A DNA stretch of 64,000 bases from Hymenopus coronatus (taxonomy: Eukaryota > Arthropoda > Insecta > Mantodea > Hymenopodidae). The stretch spans positions 12,848,501 through 12,912,500 of the forward strand of contig CM060896.1 in the NCBI GenBank assembly GCA_030762935.1. Reading direction: 5' to 3'. Within the stretch, counting starts at the first letter, position 1. Every line of letters starts with the position of its first letter. Position numbers and translations under genes: made by a program. Below the pieces are notes generated by a model. It searched no databases. It saw only the letters and a list, made by a program, of their open reading frames with translations, and was not told the origin of the DNA. This document shows positions 25,701-38,200 of the stretch, one piece after another.

Positions 25701-28700
25701 GCGGGGAGGCGCACACAAAGCTTTTGTTTACTGGGCCAATACTTTTAGACACTTTAATCTAAAGTCGATGTCCCACGGTCAAAATTTGGTCCAAACATTT
25801 GTATACAATGTGAACGTTGTGTACACGTTATAACCGTGTTCAGCTGTTTTAAAAGCTTAGCCCCGGCCATTAGGGTGTGACGTCGGCTAACTAGCAGTCG
25901 AAAACTAATTCCCCTTTTGCTCTACAGGCTCCACGCTTTATCTCGGCCTGCAGAATGACACTTTCTCTACTGAACCACGAAACAGCCATACGTTTGACCA
26001 GATTAGCTCGTCGCGACCCAGGATTCCACTTTCCCCTAAGTCTAACGGTCATCATAGTCTAAACAGATATCTAATTGACTGGATGTCCACAGGAAATTAT
26101 ATTCTACTAAGTTAAACACAGTCCACTTTTCCAGGAAGAATGTTATATTCAACTTTCGTAACAATTACAGAAATATGATATGCACTCGTGGATTACCCAC
26201 GTAAGAATAAGAGCCACATTGCACCTTTCCCCACATAAAGCCATCACCACACTTACAATATAAAAAGTCATAACAATCAACAAGATATAAATAGTGGGTC
26301 ACTAGACCCGTAATCGTTACACGATTACTTTCACTTAACAGTAAAAAGGGGAAATATTATCCTCCTACTACACTTGTGAAATTTCACTCCGAATGCACCG
26401 CTTACAGACTCGTGAATCGGAGGTTTAGTAGAAAGTACTTTATCTTGACTTAAAACTGCAATTCATACACTGAAATAAAACTAACATATTTCGTGATATA
26501 TGGCCTACAATATGCCATACATTACTGTCTCGCGCACTGAACAATCATTATACTTCCTGCGAGACCTCGCCAGGGACATTTAAACAGGAACATTTACTTC
26601 CCACCTTGATTTCAGTAGCTGTGCGACACCTCGTCTTAAACAGAAATCCATGTGGAACTTGTAGATTTACCCAACATGGCGACTGACTGAGATCAGGGAA
26701 AATTGCGGGTAGAAGAATCACGTGTTCTACTGCCACCTTATTCCATCGAAGAAAACCCAGAGCGGATGCCGGTTTATTTCACAGCACTCCGACGACAGCA
26801 ATTGACACATACAGACAGGCTAACTTCCAACTGGCTATGTTTAGACCAGTTACTACGAACCTTCAGAACTTGACCTTTGCACCGGGCACACGGCACATGG
26901 GGAGAAATACTTCTTTTCTTACCAATCAAGAATATAACTTTCTCGTAAATGTTCTAGACGGCTTACGCATTGCGTACGCGAGCCAGTGCCGTATAGAGTT
27001 GTCATTACATTTGTTGGTCCCGGGTACAAGCTCAATATACAGGATGTTTCAAAAACACGGGGCATAATTTCAGGTATGTATTTCCCACATGAAGACAATC
27101 AAAATAGTTCATTATAACATGTGTCCGGAGATGCTTCATTTCCGAGATATGGCCTTCACAACATTGGAATTCACTGGAACGTTTTTCTTTCCGCAGGTCT
27201 TTGCCGTCAAAGGAGACATTATGAGGGCGCTCTGGTAGTTCATTCTGAGGAAGGTTACATTCAGTGTTCTTTAGGCGTTAAGACTGTGCGACATGTATTC
27301 AAATCAAGAGCTGGCAATGCTGCGCTGGCTCGTCGTTTGTACCAGGAGAGGTACCCACAGCGACAATGTCCAGATCGGAAGACATTTGTACGTCTCCATT
27401 CCCGTCTGTGCGAGTATGGAACATTCACCTCTCCTGGTTTGGGAAGGGGACGACCAAGATCTACAACTGCAGAAGTGCAGGACGAGATTCCGGAGGCTGT
27501 GGACAGGACCCCTTCTATCAGCACACGATGGTTAGCGTTGCAAGTCAATGTTCCTCATACGACTGTCTGGAGACTGTTGAACGAGTATCAATTGTATCCT
27601 TATCATTTGCAACGTGTACAGGCCCTGTCACCAGCAGATTACCCTGAACGAGTTAGGTTCTGTCAGTGGCTTTTGCAGCAGTGTGGTGTAAATCCGAACT
27701 TTTCTGCCGTCGTATTATTTACAGATGAAGCACAGTTCACAAGAGATGGCATAACAAATTTACACAATCAGCATGTATGATCGCAAGAAAACCCACGTGC
27801 AACTATTGTATCTCATCACCAGTCTCGGTTCTCCCTCAACATGTGGACCGGTATCATTGGTGATCGATTAGTTGGACCCCATGTACTTGTAAATAGACTT
27901 ACGGGGCAGGCGTACACAAACTTCCTGAAAAACACCATACCTGACGTTTTCGAAGACACTCCACTGATCAATCATCAACACATTCACTTCTTGCATGATG
28001 GCGCTCCTTCACACTTCAGTCTTACGGCTCGCCGGTACTTGGATCGAAGGTTTCCTGATCGATTGATAGGTAGAGGTGGCCCAATTGCTTGGCCTCCACG
28101 CTCACCTGATCCGAACCCTCTCGATTTCTACTTGTGGGGTCATTTCAAATCATTGGTTTATTCGTCTCCGGTGCCGGATTTGGAATCCCTTCGGATTCGA
28201 ATTGTGGCAAGTTGTGAGGACATACGCAATACTCCTGGAGTTTGGGATCGTGTTCGCAGGTCAATGAGACATCAATGTGAGGTCTGTATTCAAGCAGGAG
28301 GTGGACATTTTGAACATCTTCTGTAATGACAACAACCTGCGGAAAGAAAAACGTGCCAGTGAATTTCAATGTTGTGAAGGCCATAACTCGGAAATGAAGC
28401 ATTTCCGGACACATGTTATAATGAACTAATTTGATTGTCTAAAAGTGGGAAATACATACCTGAAATTATGCCCCGTATTTTTGAAACAACCTGTATATTT
28501 TGAGTTGCATAATTCTTCAACTAAAAAAAATCTGATGTGTTACATTCACATGCCTTTCTCCAGCTCTTCTACAAACTTCTTACATAAAATATTCTTCTTT
28601 CTGCACCTTGCTAATCGAGATAATCATTAGCAGAATGTTCTTACTACTTAGTTTCGGTAATTATAGAGAACTTGGGCCCCTCTAGAAATTAAACAACTTT

Positions 28701-31700
28701 TGGTTTGACTGTAAGTTTGGTTTATACTTGTTAAGTTTTCATCAAATTTTTTATCGGAAAAGCTCCGTAATTAAGTTAGACGCTAATTTATTACGTGCGC
28801 GTAGCGATCCTTTTTTGTGAATATTTATGAAGTATGCTGCCTAGAAGGAGTAGAATATAAATAAAGAAGTCTTGTACTACTTTTGCAAAGTAAATATATA
28901 ATAATACTACGCTAAAGTGCCTAAAACTTGAGTTTCATTGTCGGCGGCAGGCGAACAGTGTTGTGGTATACAACACCGGCATATGTCGCTAGACGCTGTG
29001 CTGATGTATGACATGTATGTTCCACGCAGGTACAGCTGTTCAGTGAATTTTATTATGCAGAACTTCGGCCGCTCTAAAATCGAATGAAACTAAGTGCGAT
29101 TGATTGACTCTGTATTTATGATGACAATTTCAAAGCCTGTGGATTTCAAATTTAGCGCGAGGTTAGGTTCCAATACGTTTAGGTTAGTGTGTGTATATAA
29201 ATTTATGTTTCTAATTTTATATCGTGGTAGTACCTCATTATCGATATTTCCAACAACTCCTAACAGCGCAATGGATACAACATTAGTTATTAAACCATCT
29301 CCCCACCCATAATCCCTCTCTAACCACACCAGTCCCGTTAGAGTGTAAAACTGGCATAAGTCGCAGCGGAGAGAGTTAGCGGTCCAACTTGTAAATAATT
29401 ACCTTAGTTTCTTATAAGTAGGAAGAAAATAAGGAAATGCACTAGGCTAAACCGATAGTCAAATGTTTTAAAAATGTTATTCGATTGTCATTGCAAATCG
29501 CTTCTTTGCTTGGCCAGCAGTGGAACAAAGGAAAAAATGGACACTTCCTGTCTGAGAAAAGTATAAAGTACTCACAACTGAAACCAAAAACAAGGAATAT
29601 CTCGGGAACGGGTACCCCAACAACAAAAATGTAGACATAAATTGTGTGTTTTGATCAGATCAACATTTTCTGTGTAGTAAGTTTCTGTCTATCTCTTATA
29701 GTTTAGCAGTTAAGCAAAATTTAGCACAACTCATCCAGAATAAAGAGCTCTTCAGAGTCTATTCCCAGAGAATTCAAGGTATACGTTTTCTTTGGTATGT
29801 AAATATCTTTAATATATGGGATTTTAATTAAAATCTTTAGAGCCATTTCTTTGAAAATCAAAATTTCCGAAAAGCTTTCCATGTAAAGGGTAGCTGGGGG
29901 TGGGGAGATTTTCTTGAAAATCTTCGTGTCACATCCTTGGAAGATACCAAACTTAGATACCAAGTTTAGTATTTAACGGTCTTTTCGTTTTTGAGCTATG
30001 CTGTCAACAGACACACACACACAGACATACAGACGCACATACACACGGGCTTTTTCTGAAAATGATTTTTTTTGGATTCAGGGGGTCCTAAAACATGTAT
30101 CTCCGGTGAAATCTCGGTATCGAATTTTTGGGTGGAATACAATGTTTCCTCTATACACTATGTACATGGTACGTATAGAGAAAGTAAAAATCTGATGTGT
30201 TCCATTCACATGATTTTCTCTACATCTCTGTAAAAAAAATATTATTCAAAAGCTTATGCTTCTATTTACTTCATGCCAATCGAGGAAGAATTAGCAGAAA
30301 TAATCTTATTACTTGCTTCCTTATAAGTAGAAGCGAAATAAGGGAGTACCATAGGCTAAGGTGATACTCATAAAGCTGGTTGCTATGTGTCTGAATTTTC
30401 TTTGTTTGTATGGACACGAGTTGACAAATTCCTGTATGAGAAAAGTATAAGTTTTTCAAAGCTGAAACCAAAAACAAGGAATATCTCATAAACGATCAAC
30501 TCCACAAAAACAAGTTATATGACATAAATTGTGTGTTTTAATGTGCTCTACATTTTTGTGTGGTAGGTTTTTGATCATCTGTTACGGTTTAGCAGTTATG
30601 CAAAATTTCGTAAAATTCATCCAGAATAAAGAAATCTTCAGAGGCTATTCCCAGAAAATCCAAGATATACATTTTATTTTTCAGCTAAATATCTTTAATA
30701 TACGACATTTTAATCGAAATCGTTAGAACCATTTTTAAGATCATCAAAATTTTCGAAAAAAGTTCCATGTAAAGAGTAGTTTGGGGGGGCGTTCTTAAAA
30801 TCTTCGTGTCCCATTCCTGGTAGATACTAAACTTAAATACCAAGTTTGGTATTTTATAGACTTTTCGTTTTTGAGTTATCGTGTTCACAGACACACGGAC
30901 ACACGAACACACGGACTTTTTCTGAAAATACCTTTTTGGATACAGGGGACTCTAAAACATATATTTCCGGTGAAATCTGGGTATCGAATTTTTTGGTGGA
31001 GTGCAATACCTTCTCTATACACCATGTAGGTACATAGTACGTGTAGAGAAAGTAAAAAATAAAAAAAAAGAGGTTTTAATAAGTCTAGTGCATGTTCTTA
31101 GCTCCTTTGGTTATTCAAATTAGGATTATTGTTGTATATTGCTGTTTTGGTTTGCAAATATGTAAATATTGATGTTTTGCTCAGCTATGTCTCCAAGAAA
31201 GCATCACTTTACCTGAAGAGCAGCGTGACCAACACGGAAGAACCCGGCAACATTCACCACATTTCGGAAATAATCATACATCCCACTTATGACTCTAAAA
31301 CCTATGATTTTGATGCGGCACTTCTTAAGGTACGTAACCCACACAATTATAACTTCAACTACTTTAGTTGCTATAGTATTACATTACACCCAAAAAGTCG
31401 ATACCAAGATTTCATACTTCGCAGAACCGAAAAATCTGATGTGTTCCATTCACATGACTTTCTCTATATTTCTGAATCAAATTATTGTTAGTAAGCTTAT
31501 CTTTTATTTATTTCATGCTAATCAAGAAAAATTAGCAGAAATAGTCTTATTTCTTGCTTTATTGTAAGTAGAAGCGAAATAAGGGAGTACCATAGGTTAA
31601 AGTGAAAGCCAAAAGCTGGTTGCTATGTGACTGATGTTCCTTTGTTTGTATGGACAGGAGCTGACAAATTCCTGTATGAGAAAAGTATGTTTTTCAAAAC

Positions 31701-32147
31701 TGAAACCAAGAAAAAGGAATATCTCAAAAACGATCAACTCCACGAAAGAAATGTATGTAACATAAATTGTGTGTTTTAACGTGCTCTACATTTTCTGTGG
31801 TCTAAGTTTTTGTCCATCTCTTACGGTTTAGTAGTTATGCAAAATTCATCCAGAATAAAGTAGTCTCCAGAGACTATTCCCAGAAAATTAAAAATATACA
31901 CTTCATTTTTCCCGTAAATATCTTTAATATACGACATTTTAATCAAAATCGCTAGAGCCATTTTTGAGAAAATCAAAATTTTCGAAAAAAGTTCCATGTA
32001 AAGGGTAGTTGTGGGTGGGGGCATTTTTCTCAAAATCTTCCTGTCGCATCCCTAGAAGATATTAAACTTAAATACCAAGTTTGGTATTTTACCGACTTTT
32101 CGTTTTTGAGTTATCGTGTTCACAGCAACACGGACACACGCACACAC

Positions 32148-32212
<65 letters not shown>

Positions 32213-35200
32213 ACCTTTTTGTGAAAATGCTTTTTTTGGATATTGAGGACCCTAAAACATATATTTTCGGTGAAATATCGGTATCAAATTTTTGGGTGGA
32301 GATCAATACCTTCTCTATACACTATGTACATAGTGCGTATAGAGAAAGTAAAAATGGTCAAGTCCACGATAAAAGAAATATGTTATAGATTGTCTGTTTC
32401 AATGAGGTGTACATATTTTGTGTGGTAAATTTCAGTTTCTGTCTATCTCTTACGGGTTACTAGTTATCAAAATACTATGCACATGTACGTGTAGAGAAAG
32501 TAAAAGCTTGTGCAACCGTGTATGCGTGTGTCCGTGTATGTATGTGTATATGTATGTGTGTATGTGTGTATGTATATGTCTATGTGTGTATGTATGTGTG
32601 TATGTGTGTGTGTATGTGTGCATGTATGTGTGAATGTGAGCATGTATGTGTGTATGTATGTAATGTATGTGTGTATGTATGTAATGTATGTGTGTATGTA
32701 TGTGTGTATGTATCTATGTATGTATAAATGTGTGCATGTGTGTATGTATGTATGTATGTATGTAAGTATGTATGTATGTAAGTATGTATGTATGTATGTG
32801 TGTATGTGTGTATGTGTGTATGTGTGTATGTATGTATGTATGTATGTATGTGTGTATGTATGTATGTGTGTATGTGTGTATGTATGTATGTATGTATGTA
32901 TGTATGTATGTATGTATGTATGTATGTATGTATGTATGTATGTATGTATGTATGTATGTATGTATGTATGTATGTATGTATGTATGTATGTATGTATGTA
33001 TGTATGTATGTATGTATGTATGTATGTATGTATGTATGTATGTATGTATGTATGTATGTATGTATGTATGTATGTATGTATGTATGTATGTATGTATGTA
33101 TGTATGTATGTATGTATGTATGTATGTATGTATGTATGTATGTATGTATGTATGTATGTATGTATGTATGTATGTATGTATGTATGTATGTATGTATGTA
33201 TGTATGTATGTATGTATGTATGTATGTATGTATGTATGTATGTATGTATGTATGTATGTATGTATGTATGTATGTATGTATGTATGTATGTATGTATGTA
33301 TGTATGTATGTATGTATGTGAAAGAGAGAGAAAGCGCGTGAGACAGGCAGACAATTCTTGAACAGCATAACTCAAAACCGAAAGGTAGGTTAGTTGCTAA
33401 ACTAGATATTTAAGTGCAGCATGGATACATCACGAAGATTTTCAAACAAAATCTCCATCTCAAACTACCCTTTCCATAAAAAGATTTTCTAAAAGTTTTA
33501 TTTTTTCAAATGGCTAAATATGTTTATTATAATAAACATATATATTATACAGTGTGTTTCAAAACGACAGCAAACGAAGATGTTCACCTTGGTGGTCATA
33601 CCGTACGTGATACGTGAATATAAGTTTCAGTTCTAAAATCGACACATCCAACAACTGCCATAAAATCACCATGGATTAGGCACGTGCCTGACCCATTCCA
33701 AGAGAGATGCCGGTTGGCAGCCAAGGTCCCAGTCGTGTGGTGTAGGCGATGTTTGATAGACACGCCGGTGCGGTATTGGCCACCTTAGTAATGGAAAACG
33801 TATCATTTAGGTTTTGTTACGTGTTTCGTATATTAATTTAGTTATTTATTTTCTCTCGCTTAACTTCCTACAACAGAATACAGATTTGGAAAAGTCCTGT
33901 GTGGAAAACACAATTAATGGCACAGAATACAACATATTTGACTGCGAATGAAATGAAATGACTGGCAAAGGTGGGCGGTAATACCATCTTATAAGAGACA
34001 ATACGTATTAGTGATTATAAGAATGATTAAAATGAATTAAGAAAGACAGAAACCTGCATATTAAGGAACCAGTAAAGGAGTGTGAAAAGTTAAACATAAA
34101 TAATAATTTTACAGCGAATTTAAAAGATTTATTCTGATTTGTTTAAGAACACAAAAGAAGCCATAATTGCACTTTAAAACTTAGTATTACTTTTTACAGT
34201 AAGGTTTAAATAATATAATGTTTGGGCACCAGAAACGTTACTGTAAAGTTAAATAAAACAGTATATGTCTTATGTCCTTTAACAATCATAAATTATAAAC
34301 TTAGAAATAAGTGACAACAGAAAAGTTTTTCTTGCATTACTAAAAACCTAAAGTAAATGTTCAAACTGCCGACCTTTAGTTTCTAAACAAAGACATCTTC
34401 GTAATGGAGATCTATGCACTCGTCACACAACTGCTGGATTTGCAGTAACTTCTTCCCATGCAGCATGGAGTCTGGCTATCAGATCCCTTGGTGTTGTTAT
34501 GGGCGTTTCATACATTAAAGATTTCAAGTGGTCCCATAGGAAGAAGTCCAACGGTGAAAGATCTGGAGATCGAGGTGGCCAAGGGATGGAACCACCGAGA
34601 CCAATCCACTTGTTTGGAAATACCCCATCCAAATGCTCGCGAACTTGCAGGGAAATGTACGGAGGGGCGCCATCATGTTGGTACATCAACTTTTACCTTA
34701 TACTTAATGGAACGGATTCTAACATATCTGGTAACATATCTATATAAGGGTTAGATACTTCGATCCATCTAAATTCCCAGCTATTATTTACGGTCCGATG
34801 AGTAAATCTGATAGGGGAATACCATGTAATTTGAACCAGCGTGTATTTTTTACCGATATCAGTTTAAAAAACCGATTGGGAGCACCAAAAATACGTGTAT
34901 CTTGAGCAACATTTCCTGTAGGCGTTTCCTCCAATTTTCCGCATTCTATTCCCAATAGCCTTGGAGGGAAGTTGAGATCTTTGTTGAGAGCGTTTTCGTT
35001 GTAATTTTGTCCCGCTTTTGTATCATGTTTTCTTCCACCTAAGATCTTTCTTTGGAAACCAAACTAAACGACGAAACATTCATTATATTAAGGTAAGCGT
35101 GGTGTAGATTTATTTCATTAATTCAGTTTAGGATTATAAGAAATGCGATACAGTGCAAAGGATGGGCTCATCAAGACAGTGCTGATATAAATGATTCATT

Positions 35201-38200
35201 TTATTACTTTTGTGACAGGTGCACTGTGCAGTTAGCAGTGAAATCCTCCTTTAATTTGAAACAAAAAGCTGAAAATATTAAGTATCCACAAAAGTTGGTT
35301 GAAATTTACGTAAGGCGATCTTAATGTTGTTAAAGTTAATCTGCTCCATTCGGATATTTTTGGTTGATGATAATAATAATAATAATAATAATAATAATAG
35401 TAGTAATAATAATAATATACATCATCATTATTCCTGGTGTAAATTAAGTGTTATTGTGAATTTCAAACATTAAAAGTAAATATAAAAGTATACGAATAGA
35501 TTATAATTGTATTATATAGTAACCCAATTTACACACCCTCCCAATTTACACGCCTGTGGTCCAAAATACACGCCTTAGAAAAAAAACTATAATCATAGTT
35601 TACAAGTTAAGTAGCTGGGAGTAAACCTTGAAAACTCTCATAATGCTATAAATTCATCTCATTAACGCGTTAAAGCAAGTTGTGGACTTTGACGAAGATT
35701 TTCTGTCCAGATATTAGCACCTAAAGTTAAGTGGTCCTAATTACACGGACTTCCCCCACCATGCCTCCCCAAATGTTGATTTCAAATCGACGTTGATGTC
35801 GTCTTTCAATAGGAATCCGAGGATTTTCCGGTGCTCAGTAATGGCCGTGATTTACTGGAGTTAGCCGTCTCTGGTCAGTTTCACCTCGTCCGTGAATAAA
35901 ATAGATTTTGTAAAATGGGGCTCGGTATTGCAATAACCATTGACAAAACACTTGTCTTGGCGGATAATCATCTGTATGGATGCCAGTCTCCACGCAGCAA
36001 GATGGTCTACGTCCATTTCAAGTCCCAATCGACGCCAACTAATTCCAGGTGATTCCGCAATTTTATTTAATATTTGTTCCTCAAATGACACAGTTCTTAC
36101 TGATGTACTGCGTCCTATGCCATAGAGCCGAGGTCTAAAGCTACCAGATTCCCTCAGGCGCTGTTCAATTGCTGTAAACGTTGCATAATAAGGGATGCGT
36201 CGATTAGGATATCGTTCCTCGTAAATGCTACGTGCCAGTTGAACTCCCTCCAGCTCTGCCAAGCGCCAAAACCATGTCTGTCATTTCAGCGTTTGGGTAA
36301 CGCTCCATATTTTGGAAACAGTTGATGCTTGAAATACAAGATTCACGTTGATAGGTCAGAATACGTTCTGTGTTCGATACGAAGTTCGGAATCATTCAGT
36401 AATCAAAGCAAAGGGGACTTTGTACCTTTACCTGCAGTCCCGATAACACACATGGAACTGTGTTTGTTGCGTGGCTATCCAAAACACGTTCAGAGATCGT
36501 TTATAATCGCATGTGTTTCGTCACGTCAGTTCTGAATTCCTATTGAACAATCGTTTTACCGCGCGTGTCGCGTTCCATTGTGAATGCGGCATTATTTTGC
36601 AAATAATGGGCGCTTCCTTCGCAATGCTTGTTTCAGCTTACTCTTCAAATAATGTCGAAAAGCTACGTCAGATTGCTTCGCGATAGTCTTGGCCTCCTAG
36701 TTAGAAATGGCGTACAATTCCAACAATCAGCACCTGCAACAATCCGCTAACAACGATTAACAAACATGTAGGACGGCAAGTTATGAGGGCGTACATTTGG
36801 CGCATAGTCACAATTTCACATTCAGCTGATGAGTGAATGAACAAGTGAGAGTCGACCTCAGTGGTCTAGGAGTGATATGCTAGCTAACCTCTGGTTCCCA
36901 ACGTTGTAGTTTAAACCTGGCGGACGTAAAAATCCTTAACATGGCTTCCTTTGGAAGGGAAGTAAATATATTGGTCCCATGCACGTAAAGAACTCCAAGT
37001 CCAACAAAAAGACATCTGAGCAAAATTAAGCGGTCTTTCGTACTCAAAAGGATGGAACGCTAAGAAGCGCAGCAGTTAAATATAATCCTATTTCATGTAA
37101 CAAATGAGAAGTATGTAGTGAGGTCCAAATGAGCGAGTCGCTTCGACAAACGCATTTTAATTTCAATTTTGAACATACTCCCAGTTTAGGATTTTCTCTC
37201 TTCATACTCTAACATTATTCTCTCTCCCCGCTACATAAATCTCCCTGGCTAATATGTATACACATACGTTTGTATATGTATCTTCTGGTAGTATTAAATA
37301 TTTTCCTGACATTTATAAAAAAAAAAAATTGTTGCAAAGAACTTTTATCTTGAACATGTAACTCTGGCCTGAGACACAAATTACATATCGACTACAAAAT
37401 ATTAACATTTTCCAAACATTTTCCAAACTATCACACAAAGCTTTAAATAAGAACTATAATACATGTATTTAAAGGCTACAATTTTTAACATTAAAATATT
37501 CGTATTTATACTGTATCATTCTAATTTATGAACATTTTGCAGACATATTTATTGCTTATTCTATTATTAATCAGTAGGTATCTAGTTACACTGTATCTGT
37601 GCTATCATCGAATGACCACCTATGGCTTCATGTCATATGATCATAATTATGAATTATTATACTCTCATTATAAAGTTTGTGATAAAATTTCCAAACAAAG
37701 ATTTCTCATGTAAGTTACTTCTCACTATCTTCACTCACATATACACTTCATGGTTTCCAGTTTTGTAATTGGCAAAAGCCGCTACTTTGATAGCTGAAGC
37801 TATACTTTCAGCATTATCATTCATTATTCGGAATGAACTAGCTATTTAGGTTTACTCCAGATAAAATTTAATTGCTAGTGTAAACTAATACGGTAACACT
37901 ATTTCTTTTGTTTTAGATTAAATTTACTATAATCAATATTAACTAGGTTTTAGTCTAACTATGTTTAGCTAAGGACGATGCTAAACGCGGATAATGTAAC
38001 TATGTTTAGCTAAGGATGATGCTAAACGCGGATAATGTAACTATGTTTAGCTAAGGATGATGCTAAACGCGGATAATGTAACTATGTTTAGCTAAGGATG
38101 ATGCTAAACGCGGATAATGTAACTATGTTTAGCTAAGGATGATGCTAAACGCGGATAATGTAACTAGTGTAATGATCATTTCTGTTGGAGGATAACAATG

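Noticed and set aside
27121..27292. Earlier ATG at 27121 as the transposase start
   Set aside because: It lies inside the terminal inverted repeat, and its first ~60 codons do not resemble a transposase. MYSNQEL at 27293 fits the family start.
32467..33375. Frames of 180-300 codons made of MYVC or HTYI repeats
   Set aside because: They are side effects of the (TGTA)n repeat; there is no other coding signal.
33550..33640. Left end of a Tc1-like transposon enclosing 33.5-36.4 kb
   Set aside because: The cagtgtgtttcaaaacg sequence resembles such ends, but I find no inverted partner near 36.3-36.6 kb.
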